Shown here piece by piece: positions 1 through 12,129 of a stretch of 64,000 nt of DNA. This stretch comes from Tamarix chinensis (Eukaryota > Streptophyta > Magnoliopsida > Caryophyllales > Tamaricaceae). A program made the translations under genes and the position numbers. How positions within the stretch are numbered: position 1 is the first letter of the stretch; each line of letters starts with the position of its first letter. The DNA is taken from assembly GCA_030549775.1 (NCBI GenBank), contig CM060181.1, positions 54,101,201 to 54,165,200 on the forward strand, written 5' to 3'. The notes below the pieces were generated by a model, which saw only the letters and a list, made by a program, of their open reading frames with translations, did no database searches and had not been told where the DNA came from.

Positions 1-2378
1 GTCAGTAGTACAACTCTAAGAAGATGAAGTCTACCAGTATGCAATAGTAATTTAATAGACTAATATCTCTTTTTGGTAGTCATATTCTCAATAAGATCAT
101 TGTAATGATGTCTAGATAACCTGCTGCTAGAGAGGGGAACTCCCAAGTAAGTGACATGAAGTGAGCTTTCATTGATATGGATTTCATTCACTTGTGCAGT
201 TCTCTCTATTTGAGACATACCACCACAAAAAAGTTAGCTCCTCAATTTATTCAATTGAAATCTATGCATTAAAGAGAAAATCTACAAAGTAGAAAGAAGT
301 TGTGCAATTGAGGATTTGCTACCATGAGAGAATAATAGAAGGTCATTTACAAAGGAGAGACTAATGATCTTTGCTTTCTCACATTTAAGGTGTGCTTTAT
401 ATCTTTGATCATGTCACAAACTCTGAAGGAAACTATTCCAGTACTCCATATCTAAAATAAAAAGGTATGGAAAAATAAGGTCACTCTATTGAAGACCTTA
501 CTTAAAATCAAAGGGTGGAGTGGGTTTCCTATTAAACAACAAGGAGTAATTGACTATAGTGATGCATTTTACGATCATATTCACAAAGTGAAGAGGGAAA
601 TCCATGCCATGAAGCACTTTTTCCATGAATCACTATTTAAGAGTCATATACTTTCCTCAAGTCCAAATTTAGCATACATCTTAGAGATATGTGTTTTTGG
701 CTTTAGTTTGTAACAAGGTTATGAGCAATCATAATATTATCCCCTATATACCTACCCTTGATGAAAGCATCTTGGGATACAATAATTAAGGATGGAATAA
801 TGGATTGAATTTGGTTGGTGAGGACCTTGGAGATGACCTTTTACAAGGCATTGGAACTTGCAATAGGCCTATATTGTTTAACTTTTACACCTACTTTAAT
901 TTTAGGTAATAAAGATAATTTAATAATATTTAAGCTTTTAGGAATGATACTTGAGTAGAATAAGCCTTGAATAATTCTCCAAAGGTAGTCTCCTAGAATA
1001 TGCCAGTATTTCTTGTAGAAGAAAGCATTAAGGTCATTAATACTAGGGTCTTTGTCATCTCCCATCTCAAAAATATATTACTTAACTCCCTCTTTAGAGA
1101 CTGTAAAAAGTAGAGATCTCTGTTGATAAACTCAAAGAAGATAGCCTCTAGCAAAAACTTGGGGGTCTAAAGTACAATAAGAAACTAAGGATGATCCCAT
1201 AAAGTTTTTATATAAAGTTAAGAACGAGTTCTTGATGTCTTAAGGGACGCTTACTAATTAATCTTACTGATTTTCAATGTGGTGAATGGTACTCCTTTGG
1301 GTTTGACCCTTAGCATAATCATAGAAGAACTTTGTAATATTATCACTCAATTTTATCCAATTAATTCTTTATTTTTGCATATAGAAAGACTCCTTATAGT
1401 AGGAGTAATGGTATATGAGTTTAAGAGCCTCATCCTCCTTTTGAATAAGATCATAATTCATAGGGTCTATTTAAAATGCTCATTAAGTTACTTCAACATG
1501 AGCTTGAGCAACAACCACCTTATCACCAATGCCACAAAACTTTTGGGAATCTTCAAGATATTTCATTTCTACTAAAAAAATCAAAGATAGTATATCCTAT
1601 AATAGGTTGGAACGAAATAAATAGAACTAGGTTTTCAAACCCATCATTCGGTGCTTATATGTAATAGAATTTGAAAGGTCTACTAGTTAATGAAGGTTTG
1701 GAGCCAAAGTTTAGTATCATAGAGGAGTGATTAGAGATAAGGTAAATATCAAATAAAACATGGTAACCAAGGTAAAGGTTCAACCAATCAATATTTCCTA
1801 AAACCCTATCCAACTTATAGTAGATTGAAGATTCTAGTGATTGCTTATTACACCAAGTATAACAAGAACCATCAGAGCTAATATCACTTATAATGAATTC
1901 CTAATGACAATCACTAAATTCAGAGATATCTTGAAGGTTAGGTACATCCCCTTGGAGTTTATCAGATGCTTTGAGGGTTGAAATGTCCAAGTAGAATCTA
2001 TGGAATATACTAAGGTTTAATGTTAAGAAGCCAATGCCAAAGGTCCTTCTTACTTGAACCAGAGTTGAGGCCATATATTTAGGTCATATGAAAGGTATAA
2101 GAGTCATGAAAGCTAGTGCTTTTTCAATTAATCCTCTAAGAACAAGCCCAAATCACATGTAAGTACCAAAACTAGGGGTCCCAACCAATCAAAATTCAAC
2201 CATTGTAATAGTGGGAGTAGTTGTAGATGCAATACCATTTATTGTTAATCTCAGTACTAATATCAACAAATTTATCTATCTTTACTCTAGTTTCAAGTAA
2301 TCCAAACAAAGACAAGTAATTTCTTTACATCTAGATTTTCACCTTTTTTATATTAGGCTTGTTCAAGCCTCTAACATT
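1..2378 (-). pseudogene. LINE (L1-type) ORF2 relic: endonuclease and reverse transcriptase
   Basis: Minus-strand translation gives a decayed plant L1 ORF2 running from high to low coordinates. The apurinic endonuclease N-terminus (NVRGLNKPN, then LLETRVK) lies just below 2378. Its C-terminal part (YKLDRVLGNIDWLNL, then ISNHSSMILNFGS) is near 1690-1830. The reverse transcriptase follows: the block with PKSLNIIKLSLLPK and KQYRPIASSN at 841-1065, then KVISKVLTNQIQ and DAFIKGRYIGDNI near 700-840. KPTPPFDFK is near 500. The catalytic box reads FVNDLLLFSHGS near 330-370, where the family has FADD, so one catalytic Asp is lost. LGVPLSSSRLS is near 120-160. Many stops and frameshifts are present, so it is inactive. 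The 3' end lies outside the window. The family is secure; boundaries are approximate. Confidence 0.88.
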
Positions 2379-5300
2379 ACAACTGTAATACCCCGTATTT
2401 TGAAACCTAATTTTATTCAGTCTAATGATTTTATTAGTGTAATTTGATGCAAATATTTAATTATTTTAATTTTGATTTGTTTTATGGATTTATCGACGAT
2501 TTCAAATTCATATTTGAATTTAATTAATCGTTGCCATTGCGAACCATTCTAGACAAATTCGTTCATGACCGTGATTTTATTATATTCTTATGATTTCGAT
2601 TTTCGATTAAAAATATGTATTTCATTCTTTCTCGTGTTTTGATTTTTAATATTTCAGATTCGTTTTCGATTATAACTTTGTCGTGTGATTAAGACTTTAT
2701 TTTGGAGTTATATTTCGTTAACGAAATATATTATTTAAATTATAAAATTTCTATTTAAATAGTTAAAGTTATTTTAATGATTTTATCTATAAAAAATATT
2801 TTTGACTTTAAATTTATTTGTTTCCAAAAATTGTTAATATTTTTGGGAAGTTTTAAATTAAAAAGATTTTCGGAGTTTATTTATGAATTTCTTTCCAGAA
2901 TTAATTTTTTTTTTCCGTTTTACGCTCTTTAGTTTGCGGAAAACCGATTTAAGAAATTATTTAAATTAGTCTCGGTTTATTAGAATTTAATTTAAATATT
3001 TACTTTTATGCTTTTAAATATTATTTCGAGGTCTTATAATATATTTCCGTAAATAATAAAAATTTTTATGTTCGTTGGTAAGTTTTTCCGAAAATGTTTC
3101 CGAATTTCTTTATATAGCTTTTTATTAATTTTAAGCTTTCAGAATCTTACGAAATAATTTTTGTTTAATGAATTTTAGATAAAATATTCCAATAATAATT
3201 TTTAAACTTTTAGTATTTTATCTTATATATGTATTTGTAAAAAAAAAAGAGATGAGCCCTACTCGACCGGTGCCCCCCTCTTCCTTCTCCTTTTCTCTTC
3301 TCTTTCCTTTTTCCCGTCTCCCCTGCTCCCGGCCTGTTCTCTGCGCAGAAACCCCAACCCCAGCCTCCTTCGCTGCCTCTCCTCCCCGCTCTGGCCAACC
3401 TCGGCAACCACCACGGGCGACGCGACCGCTGGCAACGCAGCAGCAGCCTGCTCGACCGCAGTAGTAGCAGCAACCACCACCAGCAGCGCGGGAGAAGCAG
3501 CAGCAGCGTGGGAGTAGCAGCAGCGACGCGCCACCGCCCGGTCACCAGCGAGCCTGGCTGACTGTCGGCGAGCCACCTCCGGCCTCCGACGAAGTTCTCC
3601 GGCCTTCCTTTGCTCCGATTTTGTTGATTTTCGTTGGTATAAATTTCCGAAAAACCCTAATATGGATTTGGTTAATTGAATGTGATTTAGCTTGTGATAA
3701 GCTAAATTAATTGTTTGATTATGTATATATATGCTGTGAGATTGATTTGGATATGTTAATTGTATGGTTTGTGTTGGAAATTTGGGAAATTGAATTTTAG
3801 GCAGGGTTATGCCCAAATTTTTCGGATCCGTCCAATTTGGCAATTTTGGATAAATTGATTATACAATATGTTTTTAAATGTATCTAATTTCATGTCGGAA
3901 CCGTCAATTTGAGAAATTTATGCGGAATCAATCGGAATTTGATTTCTAGGTCAAAATTCGTGTGTATTGAAATTGGGTTGCGTAATTGAGTCGTTTCGCT
4001 CAATTTATTTTACAATATCATTTGAAATGTATTTAATTTCATATCGGAAGTGTTGATTTGGGAAAACTATATGTAATTAATCGGAATTGGATTTTTAGGT
4101 CAAAACTCTTGCGGGGCTAAATTGGATTATGTAATCGGGTCATTTTATTCAATTGACTATACAATTTATATTAGAATACATTTGATTACATTTTCGAACC
4201 ATCAATTTATATATTTTAGCAATAATTGATCGGATTTGCGTTCCGGGCTCAAAACCCTAATTGTGCTAAATTGGGTATTTCCTTTAGTGGTTTTGATCAA
4301 TTGATTATATGATATGTTGTGAAATATGTCTAATTGCATTTCTAAACATTCAATTTGATTAAATTAATAGAATTCAACCGAATTGTATTTTCGGGCCTAA
4401 AACCCTAGATTTCAAGTGAGATTATGAAATTGGTTATTTGTATAGTTGTTTTTCTAAAATTAAATTTATAGAAGTAGTGGAAATGATCGTAATTGTATTC
4501 TAATACCTTTAATTGGAATTAATTGATTTGAATTATCTGAGTTTGTGTCGTGGGCTTTAAAACCCTAATTTTGAAAACGGATAGTCCTGAATTGGTTAAT
4601 CGGGATATTGTTTTGTTGAAATTGATTTTCTAGATTTATCTAAAATTAGTTTAATTGTGTTTTAAAACTACCAATTTGAGATAATAAATGTGATTTTGTC
4701 GATTCGTAGTTTAGGCATTTAAAACCCTAATCTTCGGGGATGATTTTATAAAATTGATTGTGCTTTGTGTCTTTTGTCTAATCGATTTCTGTGTTTGGGT
4801 TTTAAATCATTTGATTTATATTTTAATCTTAAATCTTAATAGAGCTATGCTCTTGAGTCCTGAGTTTTGGACATGTTTTCCAATAAAGATTGTTTGTGTT
4901 TAATTAGAATATGTGAATTATTAATTGAATAAGATGGTTTCTAACCTAGTTCCGATTTCTATCGGCGATCTAGGAAAACTTTCTAGTGGATTGTCGAGCT
5001 TTCGATAGCTATCCCTATTTTTCAATTTGCTTAGCTAGCTTCGGATTTGAGGTAAGTCATTACTTACCTTTACTTATGATAGAATCTGGATGTATTTCTG
5101 TTCCGAGTGGAAGGTGATGACTATGCTGGTTGATCATTCAATCCTGTCCGGTGTATGTTGTTTTCTGTGAGAAAATTTTATGTATGTATGAGTTCATAGC
5201 CCCAATACCAATGTATGTTAGTATAATGTTGAATATGGTATGTATTTGAGTATGTGAAGGGTTAAGTATGGATTGATATTATATGATACTCTATGCTGTA

Positions 5301-5399
5301 TCTTAATGTCATGGAATTATTTATGTGGGCCTGGTTATTGGTCGGCTAAAATCATTGAATAAGATACTAATTATTTAAAGTGGAAGATCACGTGAGTTG

Positions 5400-5930
5400 G
5401 CCGAGGTGTAGGGTCCGTTCCACCGGATGATAATAGTGGCTCGGGTGTGTTGTCTCCGAGAGGTGCTTCAAGCCGATCCACCGGTTCAGAATAGTGGCTC
5501 AGGAGCGTTTTGCCCTGGGAGGTGTAGAATCCGTTCCACTGGATGATAATAGTGGCTCAGGTGACTTGTCCCTGAGAGGTGCTTCAGTCCGTTCCACCGG
5601 ATTAAGAATAGTGGGGCCCTATACTCATCGTGAACAAGAATATGATATGAATTAAGTAATGAATAAGACACTAATTATTTAACGTGGAAGATTACGTGAG
5701 TCAGGACCAGGTGTAGGATCCGTTGCACTGGATGATAATAGTGGCTCGGGTGTGTTGTCCCCGAGAGGTGCTTCAAGCCGTTCCACCGGTTCAGAATAGT
5801 GGCTCAGGAGCGTTTTGCCCTGAGAGGTGTAGGATTCGTTCCACCGGATGATAATAGTGGCTCGGGTGTGTTGTCCCTGAGAGGTGCTTCAGACCGTTCC
5901 ACCAGTTTAAGAATAGTGGGGTCCCTGAAC
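5400..5930 (+). repeat. Tandem hairpin array in LTR A
   Basis: Six repeats of about 60-80 bp in two superblocks, each superblock opening near AAGACACTAATTATTTAA. Each unit carries a CCACYGG...ATAATAGTGG element followed by a short stem-loop. Stems seen are CTCGGG with CCGAG or CCCGAG, and CTCAGG with CCTGAG or CCTGGG, around loops such as AGCGTTTTG and TGTGTTGT. Sequence changes in one arm are matched in the other. Confidence 0.8.
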
Positions 5931-6502
5931 TCATCGTAAATAAATAAAATCGGATGTAATAATGATTATCATTGGATTGTTAGATTGGTGTTACTTAGCA
6001 TGCTATCGTGATTTCTTGTACGCTTGTATCTTATGTGTTTTATGCTTCCTTCCATGAGTTTGGTAGTATTGATTTACTCAGTACCGGACCCGTACTGATG
6101 CTACCTTGGTTGAATGGGTCCTGTGATGATCCATTGATGGTGGGGAGCAGATCTCTTGTGCAGGTTTCAGTTCGAATATTATATTTGGGTGGAAGGCTTG
6201 ACTTGAGAGAGTAGGCAATCCGGAATTTGATCCATCAAGATTTGTCTGGTTTAACTGTATTTATTTTTAGAAGTTTCAAGTATTGTATTTAAAATTCAAG
6301 GGTATTGTAATTTAACTTTCAATTTATCGTACTCTGATAAGCTTTTAAAATTCGGATTTATTTCGCAGGTTCCGCTGATTGATTTAGCGATGATTTTATT
6401 TAGTGAATTGATTCACTTGCCATCTGCTTGTGGATATCTCCTTGTGGGATTTTATCCTTACGACATTGATGTTTAAAGTTTTATTTGACAGGTTTTAGCC
6501 TT

Positions 6503-6549
6503 GCATCTAGCATAAGATAGATGGTGGACATTTATCTTGTGTTAGATGT
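6503..6549 (+). other. Conserved terminal hairpin, LTR A
   Basis: Arms GCATCTAGCATAAGAT (6503-6518) and ATCTTGTGTTAGATGT (6534-6549) pair over 16 of 16 positions if G-U pairs are allowed. The loop is 15 nt. AGCGGTAACATTCCCC follows at once. The same position in the other giant LTRs carries the same structure with different arm sequence. Confidence 0.75.
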
Positions 6550-6641
6550 AGCGGTAACATTCCCCAAATTCTCTCCTAGCTTCCGCTTTATCCTTTCAAA
6601 ATTTTTTTTTCAGGAGTGAATTTTGGGGGTGTTACAACAAC

Positions 6642-7880
6642 TATCTATCTCCATGAAAAGAGTATATCCAACTTAGGTAAGAAGTTCCCTCATAATGAAT
6701 AAGGTACTTTTGTTGAGTATGGCTCACAACATTTAAGTGTTAAGGTACTATCCATAAAAAAAATTCAAAGTTAGCATTATTTATGACATGATTAGTTGAT
6801 CTCCCAGAAACATGTAGCTATTGATGATGCATTAATTGAGTTAAGGAGACTTCAGGGTGCTACATAGGGTTAATCAATTGTTGAGGTTGATAAGATTTAG
6901 TAGTTGAGGTACTATGAATATGGATTATAGGATTATCTCATTTCTTATATCCTTCACTACCGTCCATTTAGTATTTGCATCAGTTTTCTCAGGAAGTTTT
7001 ATCTAGCTCATAGGCTAACCATATGGCTAAACCTTTTGAATTGTAAGGATAGTCGAGGTTTGCATTCATATTCAATGGGTTGACTGTGAACTTTCCTATT
7101 AGGTGTATGAATTGGAATGGCTATAGGTAGATATTTGTGTGCATCTACTTCTACCATGATTGTAGGAAAGGAGATTCTAGTTTTTTTTTTCTTTTGGTAG
7201 TAACAACATCAGTACATATTAGAGTCCCCACAAAACTAACAATACTACTTAGTGAATATTGATACCACATAGGAAGGGATAAGCTTGGGATTTTAATCCC
7301 GGTTCTTAGAAATTGGAATACCTTGATCTTGAATGCAAGGTCCTTAATCCTGTATTCTATAATAAGGGGAAATTTCATGAAACTCTAATAAAGGTAGCTC
7401 ATGATCTAATCACAATCAACTTCATTTTTTAATCTAAATAAGAAAAATCCATCACCATGATGGTGGATATGGGGCATTGAAACATGATTCCAATTTTTCT
7501 TGACATATTGTTTATTTGAGTAAAAGAAGGTATGGTGAAAAGACAACCCCAACGAGTGAAAAAAAGAAGCAATTATGAGACTCAACTTTCCAATCTTCCA
7601 ACTCTAATTACACTATAGGGCTATCAATGAATGATTGTAGCACATATGAGAGGGGCATAATGTATTTTAGTTTGCAATTTTTAATCAAAATATCCTTCTA
7701 GTTCATTGGAGCAGGGTTAGGGATAGGTTTTGGAGGAGGAGGTTGAAGAATAAGAGGATTTGGATTTGCCTTATCTAAATGAATAGATGTAGGCAATTAT
7801 GACGAAGCAAATTGCTCTTGGACCATCATACCAACTGGAGTGTATAGAGGAGAGGCCTAGATCATAGAGTTAAAATTCAA
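6642..7880 (-). pseudogene. LINE ORF1 relic (DUF4283-like, zinc-knuckle type)
   Basis: Minus-strand reading shows the nucleic-acid-binding ORF1 protein of plant L1 elements. In order are HIHHHGDGFFLFRLKN (near 7430-7490), SLSLPMWYQYSLSS (near 7250-7300), SFVGTLICTDVVTTKRKK (near 7190-7250), TIMVEVDAHKYLPIAIPI (near 7100-7160) and EYECKPRLSLQFKRFSH (near 7020-7070), the last being the region before the zinc knuckle. This is the expected DUF4283 order. Several in-frame stops make it non-functional. It is continuous with the ORF2 relic once LTR A is removed, in the usual ORF1-then-ORF2 order on the minus strand. The 5' limit near 7880-7900 is a guess; sequence beyond it is AT-rich and uninformative. 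Confidence 0.8.
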
Positions 7881-7899
7881 TTCTTATGGTTTTAAAGTT

Positions 7900-10030
7900 T
7901 CACCACTATGTGAAATATTGCCATTGAATTGGACTTTGATTTGTTCTTCTAGTCCATCTTGTGGAGAACCTAATTGTTTCTTTAGCTTCACAATGCCATT
8001 TCTTATATACTCTATAAACTTTACTTATAATTCAAGGTACATTCAAGTACATAATACATCAATTCCCATTTTTTTAAATAATTTTATAAACTTTTCTTTG
8101 GTATATGTGATCATTTTTATAAATTTATAAAAAAAATTAAGTATAAGAGATCATTTTTTAATAATTTATAATTCTTATATACAAAAATAGGGTTACTTTT
8201 ATATTTTTAATTCTTATTTATAGACATGAGGTTATTTTTATAATGTTACAAGTCTTATTTCTAGATATAGGATCAATTTTTTAAATTTTATAACTTTTTT
8301 TATGAACATGTTCAGCAAGCCTAAAGAACACGTGATAAATTTTGTAATTTTGTAATTACTATCTATAGACATGGGATCATTTCTTTTCTATAATTATATA
8401 ACTCTTACTATATATATTTTTTCAACAATGTGTTATGAACTTGTGTGTATTATGACATGAACCTAAAAGTTTGGTTGTGAATAACATGTGCGTATTATGA
8501 ACATTCATATATAAACCTAAAGATATAATACTCTTTACTTGTGAGTTTTTTTATTGAATCTAATTGCTATAAAGGATGAGTTTATGTGCTATATGTCATG
8601 AACCTCTATGTTTTATGCTATAAACTTGCAAGTTTTATGTTATCAATCAAATCCTATGAAGTTAGCGAAATAGATATTGAGATGAACCAACTTTTTTTAT
8701 GGGCTGAACACGATCTTTACTGTAATGAAGCTAAACATTTATCCCAGAAATGAAGTTGATCGCAAGACCAACTTCTTTAGAATTCTTTTTTCTAGGACTT
8801 AAATTTTAGTTTTATCAAGTTTGATCTATAGTTTAAATGTAATAGTATTAAGGGACAAAATATCATAATATTAAAATCATCATTAAATTGATATAAATTT
8901 TATCTTCAAATAATATATTTGAATTTAAGAAAATTTCCACGATCAACTTTAGTAAAATTATAATTTTTATTTTGTTATTTTATGATTCTAATTTATGATC
9001 TATCAAGTTAGGTTTGTCGTGTACACATGATAGAATTAGGAGAAATATTATAGCATAAAAAATACCATTAAATTGATCTAGATTTTATCCCAAAATAAGG
9101 TACTTGAATTTATGAAAGAAAAAAAAAATTGAAGTTTGTCTTGACACCAACTTTAGAAAAATTCTAAAAATTCATTACCATTTTAATTTTTGTTTTATCA
9201 ATTTTGTTTTATAATATGCATGTAATGGTATTAGAAAAAAATAATATAACATTAAAACTATCATTAAATTCATCTAAATTTTGTCTCAAAAAAAGGTTAG
9301 GAACCATAGATATTAACAATTGTATGAATGAACCTAAACGTAAATAGGTTCCCTATTTTTCTTTTCTTTTTTTTTTTTTTGCAATGAACATATAAATTTT
9401 CTATGATGAACCTAAATGTTTGTTGAGATAAACCTAATTGCTTTAGGTTATGAACCTAAACTAAAAAATAAATGCATTTATATATGAATACATATGTTTA
9501 TTTTATGCAATGAACTTAAATGTTTCTTGTGATGAACCTAAAGCATTATGTAGTGAACCTAAATATTTCTTGCGATGAACCTAAAAGCTTTATGGAATAT
9601 ATATAAAATTTCTATGTGATGAATCTGAATATAAGCATGCTCACCGAATGCTAAACAAATATATTTTTATCATTGCATCAAAAGTATATTTAATATGGAT
9701 GTCTATCCAGAAAGAAAAAAAGAAGAAGAATTATTTCCTTTTATAATAGACATAATTAAAGACAACTCTTTTAAAAAGTTGAAATAAAGAGGTAACCACA
9801 TGTAATAGAGAGAAAGAAATGAAGATATATTTTTATGTAGTAACAAATATTTATAAATTTATAAATTTATAAAATTATAAAAGTTACTTTATATATGTGG
9901 TCAATAGTATATTATTTGGTTCATATGAATTTGTGTGTATTATCTAAAGTTGTGGGTTTTTTAGGTGAAACTCTATGTTTTATGTTATATACTTGCAAGT
10001 TTTATTTCATCAATGTAATCCCATGATGTT
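7900..10030. repeat. AT-rich tandem unit (~1.37 kb) with ~190-bp subrepeats, left part
   Basis: The segment around 8600-8670 recurs at 9970-10030, about 1.37 kb later, so the locus is a direct tandem duplication. Within a unit are three diverged copies of a ~190-bp subrepeat, starting near 8753, 8938 and 9132. Each contains ATTAAATTGAT and AAATTTTATC-type blocks. A stretch rich in ATGAACCTAAA follows (9330-9600). The second unit is broken by the chromovirus at 10031 and resumes at 29314. No coding region is seen. Its origin is unknown; it could be a minor satellite or an old non-autonomous element. Confidence 0.65.
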
Positions 10031-10967
10031 TGATGTGGTTCAAGATGAGAAGTCATGAGGGGTGGATCAAGTTGTTGATCTTCATCAAAGGAAAAAAGGC
10101 TACGTAAGTGGAGTTGCTCTATTTTGATAGAAATGTTGACGAACAAATGAATCTTCAACCAATATTTATCTAATAATGTTGTCAAAATCAAAGGTTCTCT
10201 AATAACACACTCATATAAGGTTTGTATATAGGATTACTCCAAGCAATTCCTATGAAGAAGGAAAATGTCATGAAAGAGAAAATAAGCCAACTTGCTTAAT
10301 TTGTATTCAAATTAGTATCATCTACCACCCATGGTGTACAAAGGGTGATGATGAGTGGATATAAGACTTATTCCAAGCTATTAGAACTAATCCTAACCAA
10401 TGAACAACTAAAATAGTTGTTGGTAAACCAACTCCATATATTGGTAGAACAAACTAGTCTTTTGTGGTTTAGTTAACTCTAACTGTGTGGGTTATCATCA
10501 ACTAACACACATGTAGCCATTAGTTGTTACACTAGTTAATTTTAATTGCAAAAGCTCTAAGAAAATGTAATATAATACATAATTAGAGGGAATTAATGAC
10601 AACATTACAAATATTAAACTGACTAATACGTACACATGAAATAACAATCTACGAAACCTTAAATTGTATATGATAGCCTAGGTTTTACAACAAGTGATAA
10701 AAAAAATAGGTATTACATATGCTCATTGTCTTTCACTCCATGTATGACATACTTAAATGTTTGAGAATATTTTGTAAAAAAAAATATTTGAAGCGTCTTC
10801 ACATCTTAGGTATCTTCCTATTGCAAATATGTAACATACCTGCAAGAATGACTCAAAGTGAATTCATTAGTTAAGGAATAATTATTAAAATGTCTAAGAT
10901 GATAGGCTCCATTATTAGATGCACCAATTCCTTGTTATCAAGAGGATCATGAGATACTCTTATATCA
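10031..10967 (-). repeat. 3' LTR of element M
   Basis: On the plus strand it opens TGATGTGGTT and ends TATATCA, with TGA...TCA ends. It aligns along its whole length with 28404-29313, for example GGAGTTGCTCTATTTTGATA and CTTCACATCTTA blocks. The copies are clearly diverged (many substitutions and small indels), so the insertion is old. The pol reading frame enters this LTR from the internal side. Confidence 0.85.
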
Positions 10968-12120
10968 TTCTCCTCTGGTTGCAAACAATTTGTCCTCAAA
11001 TTCGAATCCTCATAAAATGGAGATAAATCACCCATATTAAAATTTCTTAACACTCCACCATAAGAATCAGGTAAATCAAGTTCATAAGCATTATCTCCAA
11101 ATAAACATTTTAAAAGGTTCATCTTCTTTAGGCGATAACTTGTTTTTACATAAGTCAGGAAATCACTTGGAGAAAATAATTTTTAAACTTAATGCTTATA
11201 ATCTTGAGCTTGATGCCTTTGATTTTACTTGTCAAAGTTGGTTAGAATTTTTTGGTGAAGCTTTTGGAAATACTCAACTCGATCCCTAGTGTCATATCTC
11301 TTTAATTCAACTTTCTTTAAGGGAACCATGTTGATAGTTATGTAAGGATTAACACCGTACACCACGTAAACTAATTAGAATGATTTGTACTTAAAGGATT
11401 TTGATTGTAGGCAAACTTAGCACGAGCTAGCTTAATAACCCAATTCTTGGTACTTTTACTTACCAAACCTCTTAACATTATGCCAATAGTTCAATTTTTA
11501 ACCTTCGTTTGACCATGGTTTTTTTGGATTGTGTGAAGTATTAAATAACAACTTTGTACCTAACATATTCCATAATGTACTCCAAAAGTAACTTAGAAAT
11601 CTAACATTTCTATTTGAAATAGTACTTTTAGGAATATCATAAAGTCTTACCACTTCTTTAAAATATAAATAACATGTGTGGCATTATTAGTTTTATAACA
11701 TGGTATAAAATGAGCCATTTTAGAAAATCTATCTACTACCACCATTATAGAGTATTTATCACGTTGAGTTCTAGGAAACCCAAATATTACTTCCATGCTA
11801 ACCCCTTCCAATGGTTAACTAGGAATGAGTAATGAAATGTACAAACTTTCATGAAAGAAGCTCTAATTCTTTTTGACAAGCAACACATCTACTTAAAATA
11901 ACTTGTACACCTTTTATCATGTGTACCCAATAGAAATTTTCTTATAGAGTTTCCAAGGTCTTATGAATTCCAAAATTCTAGATATTGCTCCTTCATGTAC
12001 CTCTTTTACAAATAATTCTCTTACACTCAATTTAGGCACACAAGTTGTATTAAGTTGCATCATATTTACCACGAGATTCATTTTTCTTACATGTATCATA
12101 AATATCATAGAAATTATCAT
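10871..12120 (-). pseudogene. Integrase and pol C-terminus of element M
   Basis: Reading down the minus strand: the zinc-binding region ends with CVPKLSVRELFVKEVHEGA (near 11980-12030). The catalytic core follows with [19 protein letters not shown] and [18 protein letters not shown] (near 11700-11800), where the first catalytic Asp appears as Glu. [11 protein letters not shown] and NRNVRFLSYFW lie near 11590-11670. The C-terminal domain carries VVYGVNPYITINMVPLKK (near 11310-11370) and DNAYELDLPDSYGG with LRTNCLQPEEND (10960-11100). The frame crosses the polypurine tract into the LTR and stops at about 10871. Frameshifts and stops make it inactive. It is part of the pol gene whose RT lies upstream. 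Confidence 0.87.
10968..10978 (-). other. Polypurine tract of element M
   Basis: The minus strand reads CCAGAGGAGAA immediately before the 3' LTR start TGATATAAGAG. It is purine-rich and directly abuts the LTR, as needed for plus-strand DNA priming. It also codes for part of the pol tail (QPEEN). Confidence 0.7.
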
Positions 12121-12129
12121 ATTTTTGAT

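Larger units (their letters stand above)
2384..6636 (+). mobile_element. Giant solo LTR A (TGTAATACCCC family)
   Basis: A 4253-bp solo LTR. It starts TGTAATACCCC and ends GGGGGTGTTACA, giving imperfect terminal inverted repeats that begin TG and end CA. It is bounded by the exact 5-bp duplication ACAAC at 2379-2383 and 6637-6641. Removing it rejoins the LINE at the ORF2 start, which confirms the ends. Inside are a C/T-rich tract with CAG/CCG runs (3250-3610), regularly spaced AAAACCCTAA motifs (3640-4740), a hairpin array around AATAGTGG (5400-5930), a CAGTAC/GTACTG hairpin (6079-6097) and a terminal hairpin (6503-6549). No gag-pol is present. The open frames over the C/T-rich tract are compositional. 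A Ty3/gypsy origin is likely from the ends and the 5-bp duplication, but the lineage cannot be assigned. Confidence 0.93.

Noticed and set aside
3210..3843. 111- and 194-residue minus-strand frames, Arg/Ala/Val-rich
   Set aside because: Reverse of the CAG/CCG-rich part of LTR A. No start context, domain or counterpart in other copies.
5400..5930. Possible CRISPR-like array (regular repeats with spacers)
   Set aside because: Repeats are imperfect, lie inside an LTR with a target duplication, and recur in sister LTRs of a plant genome.
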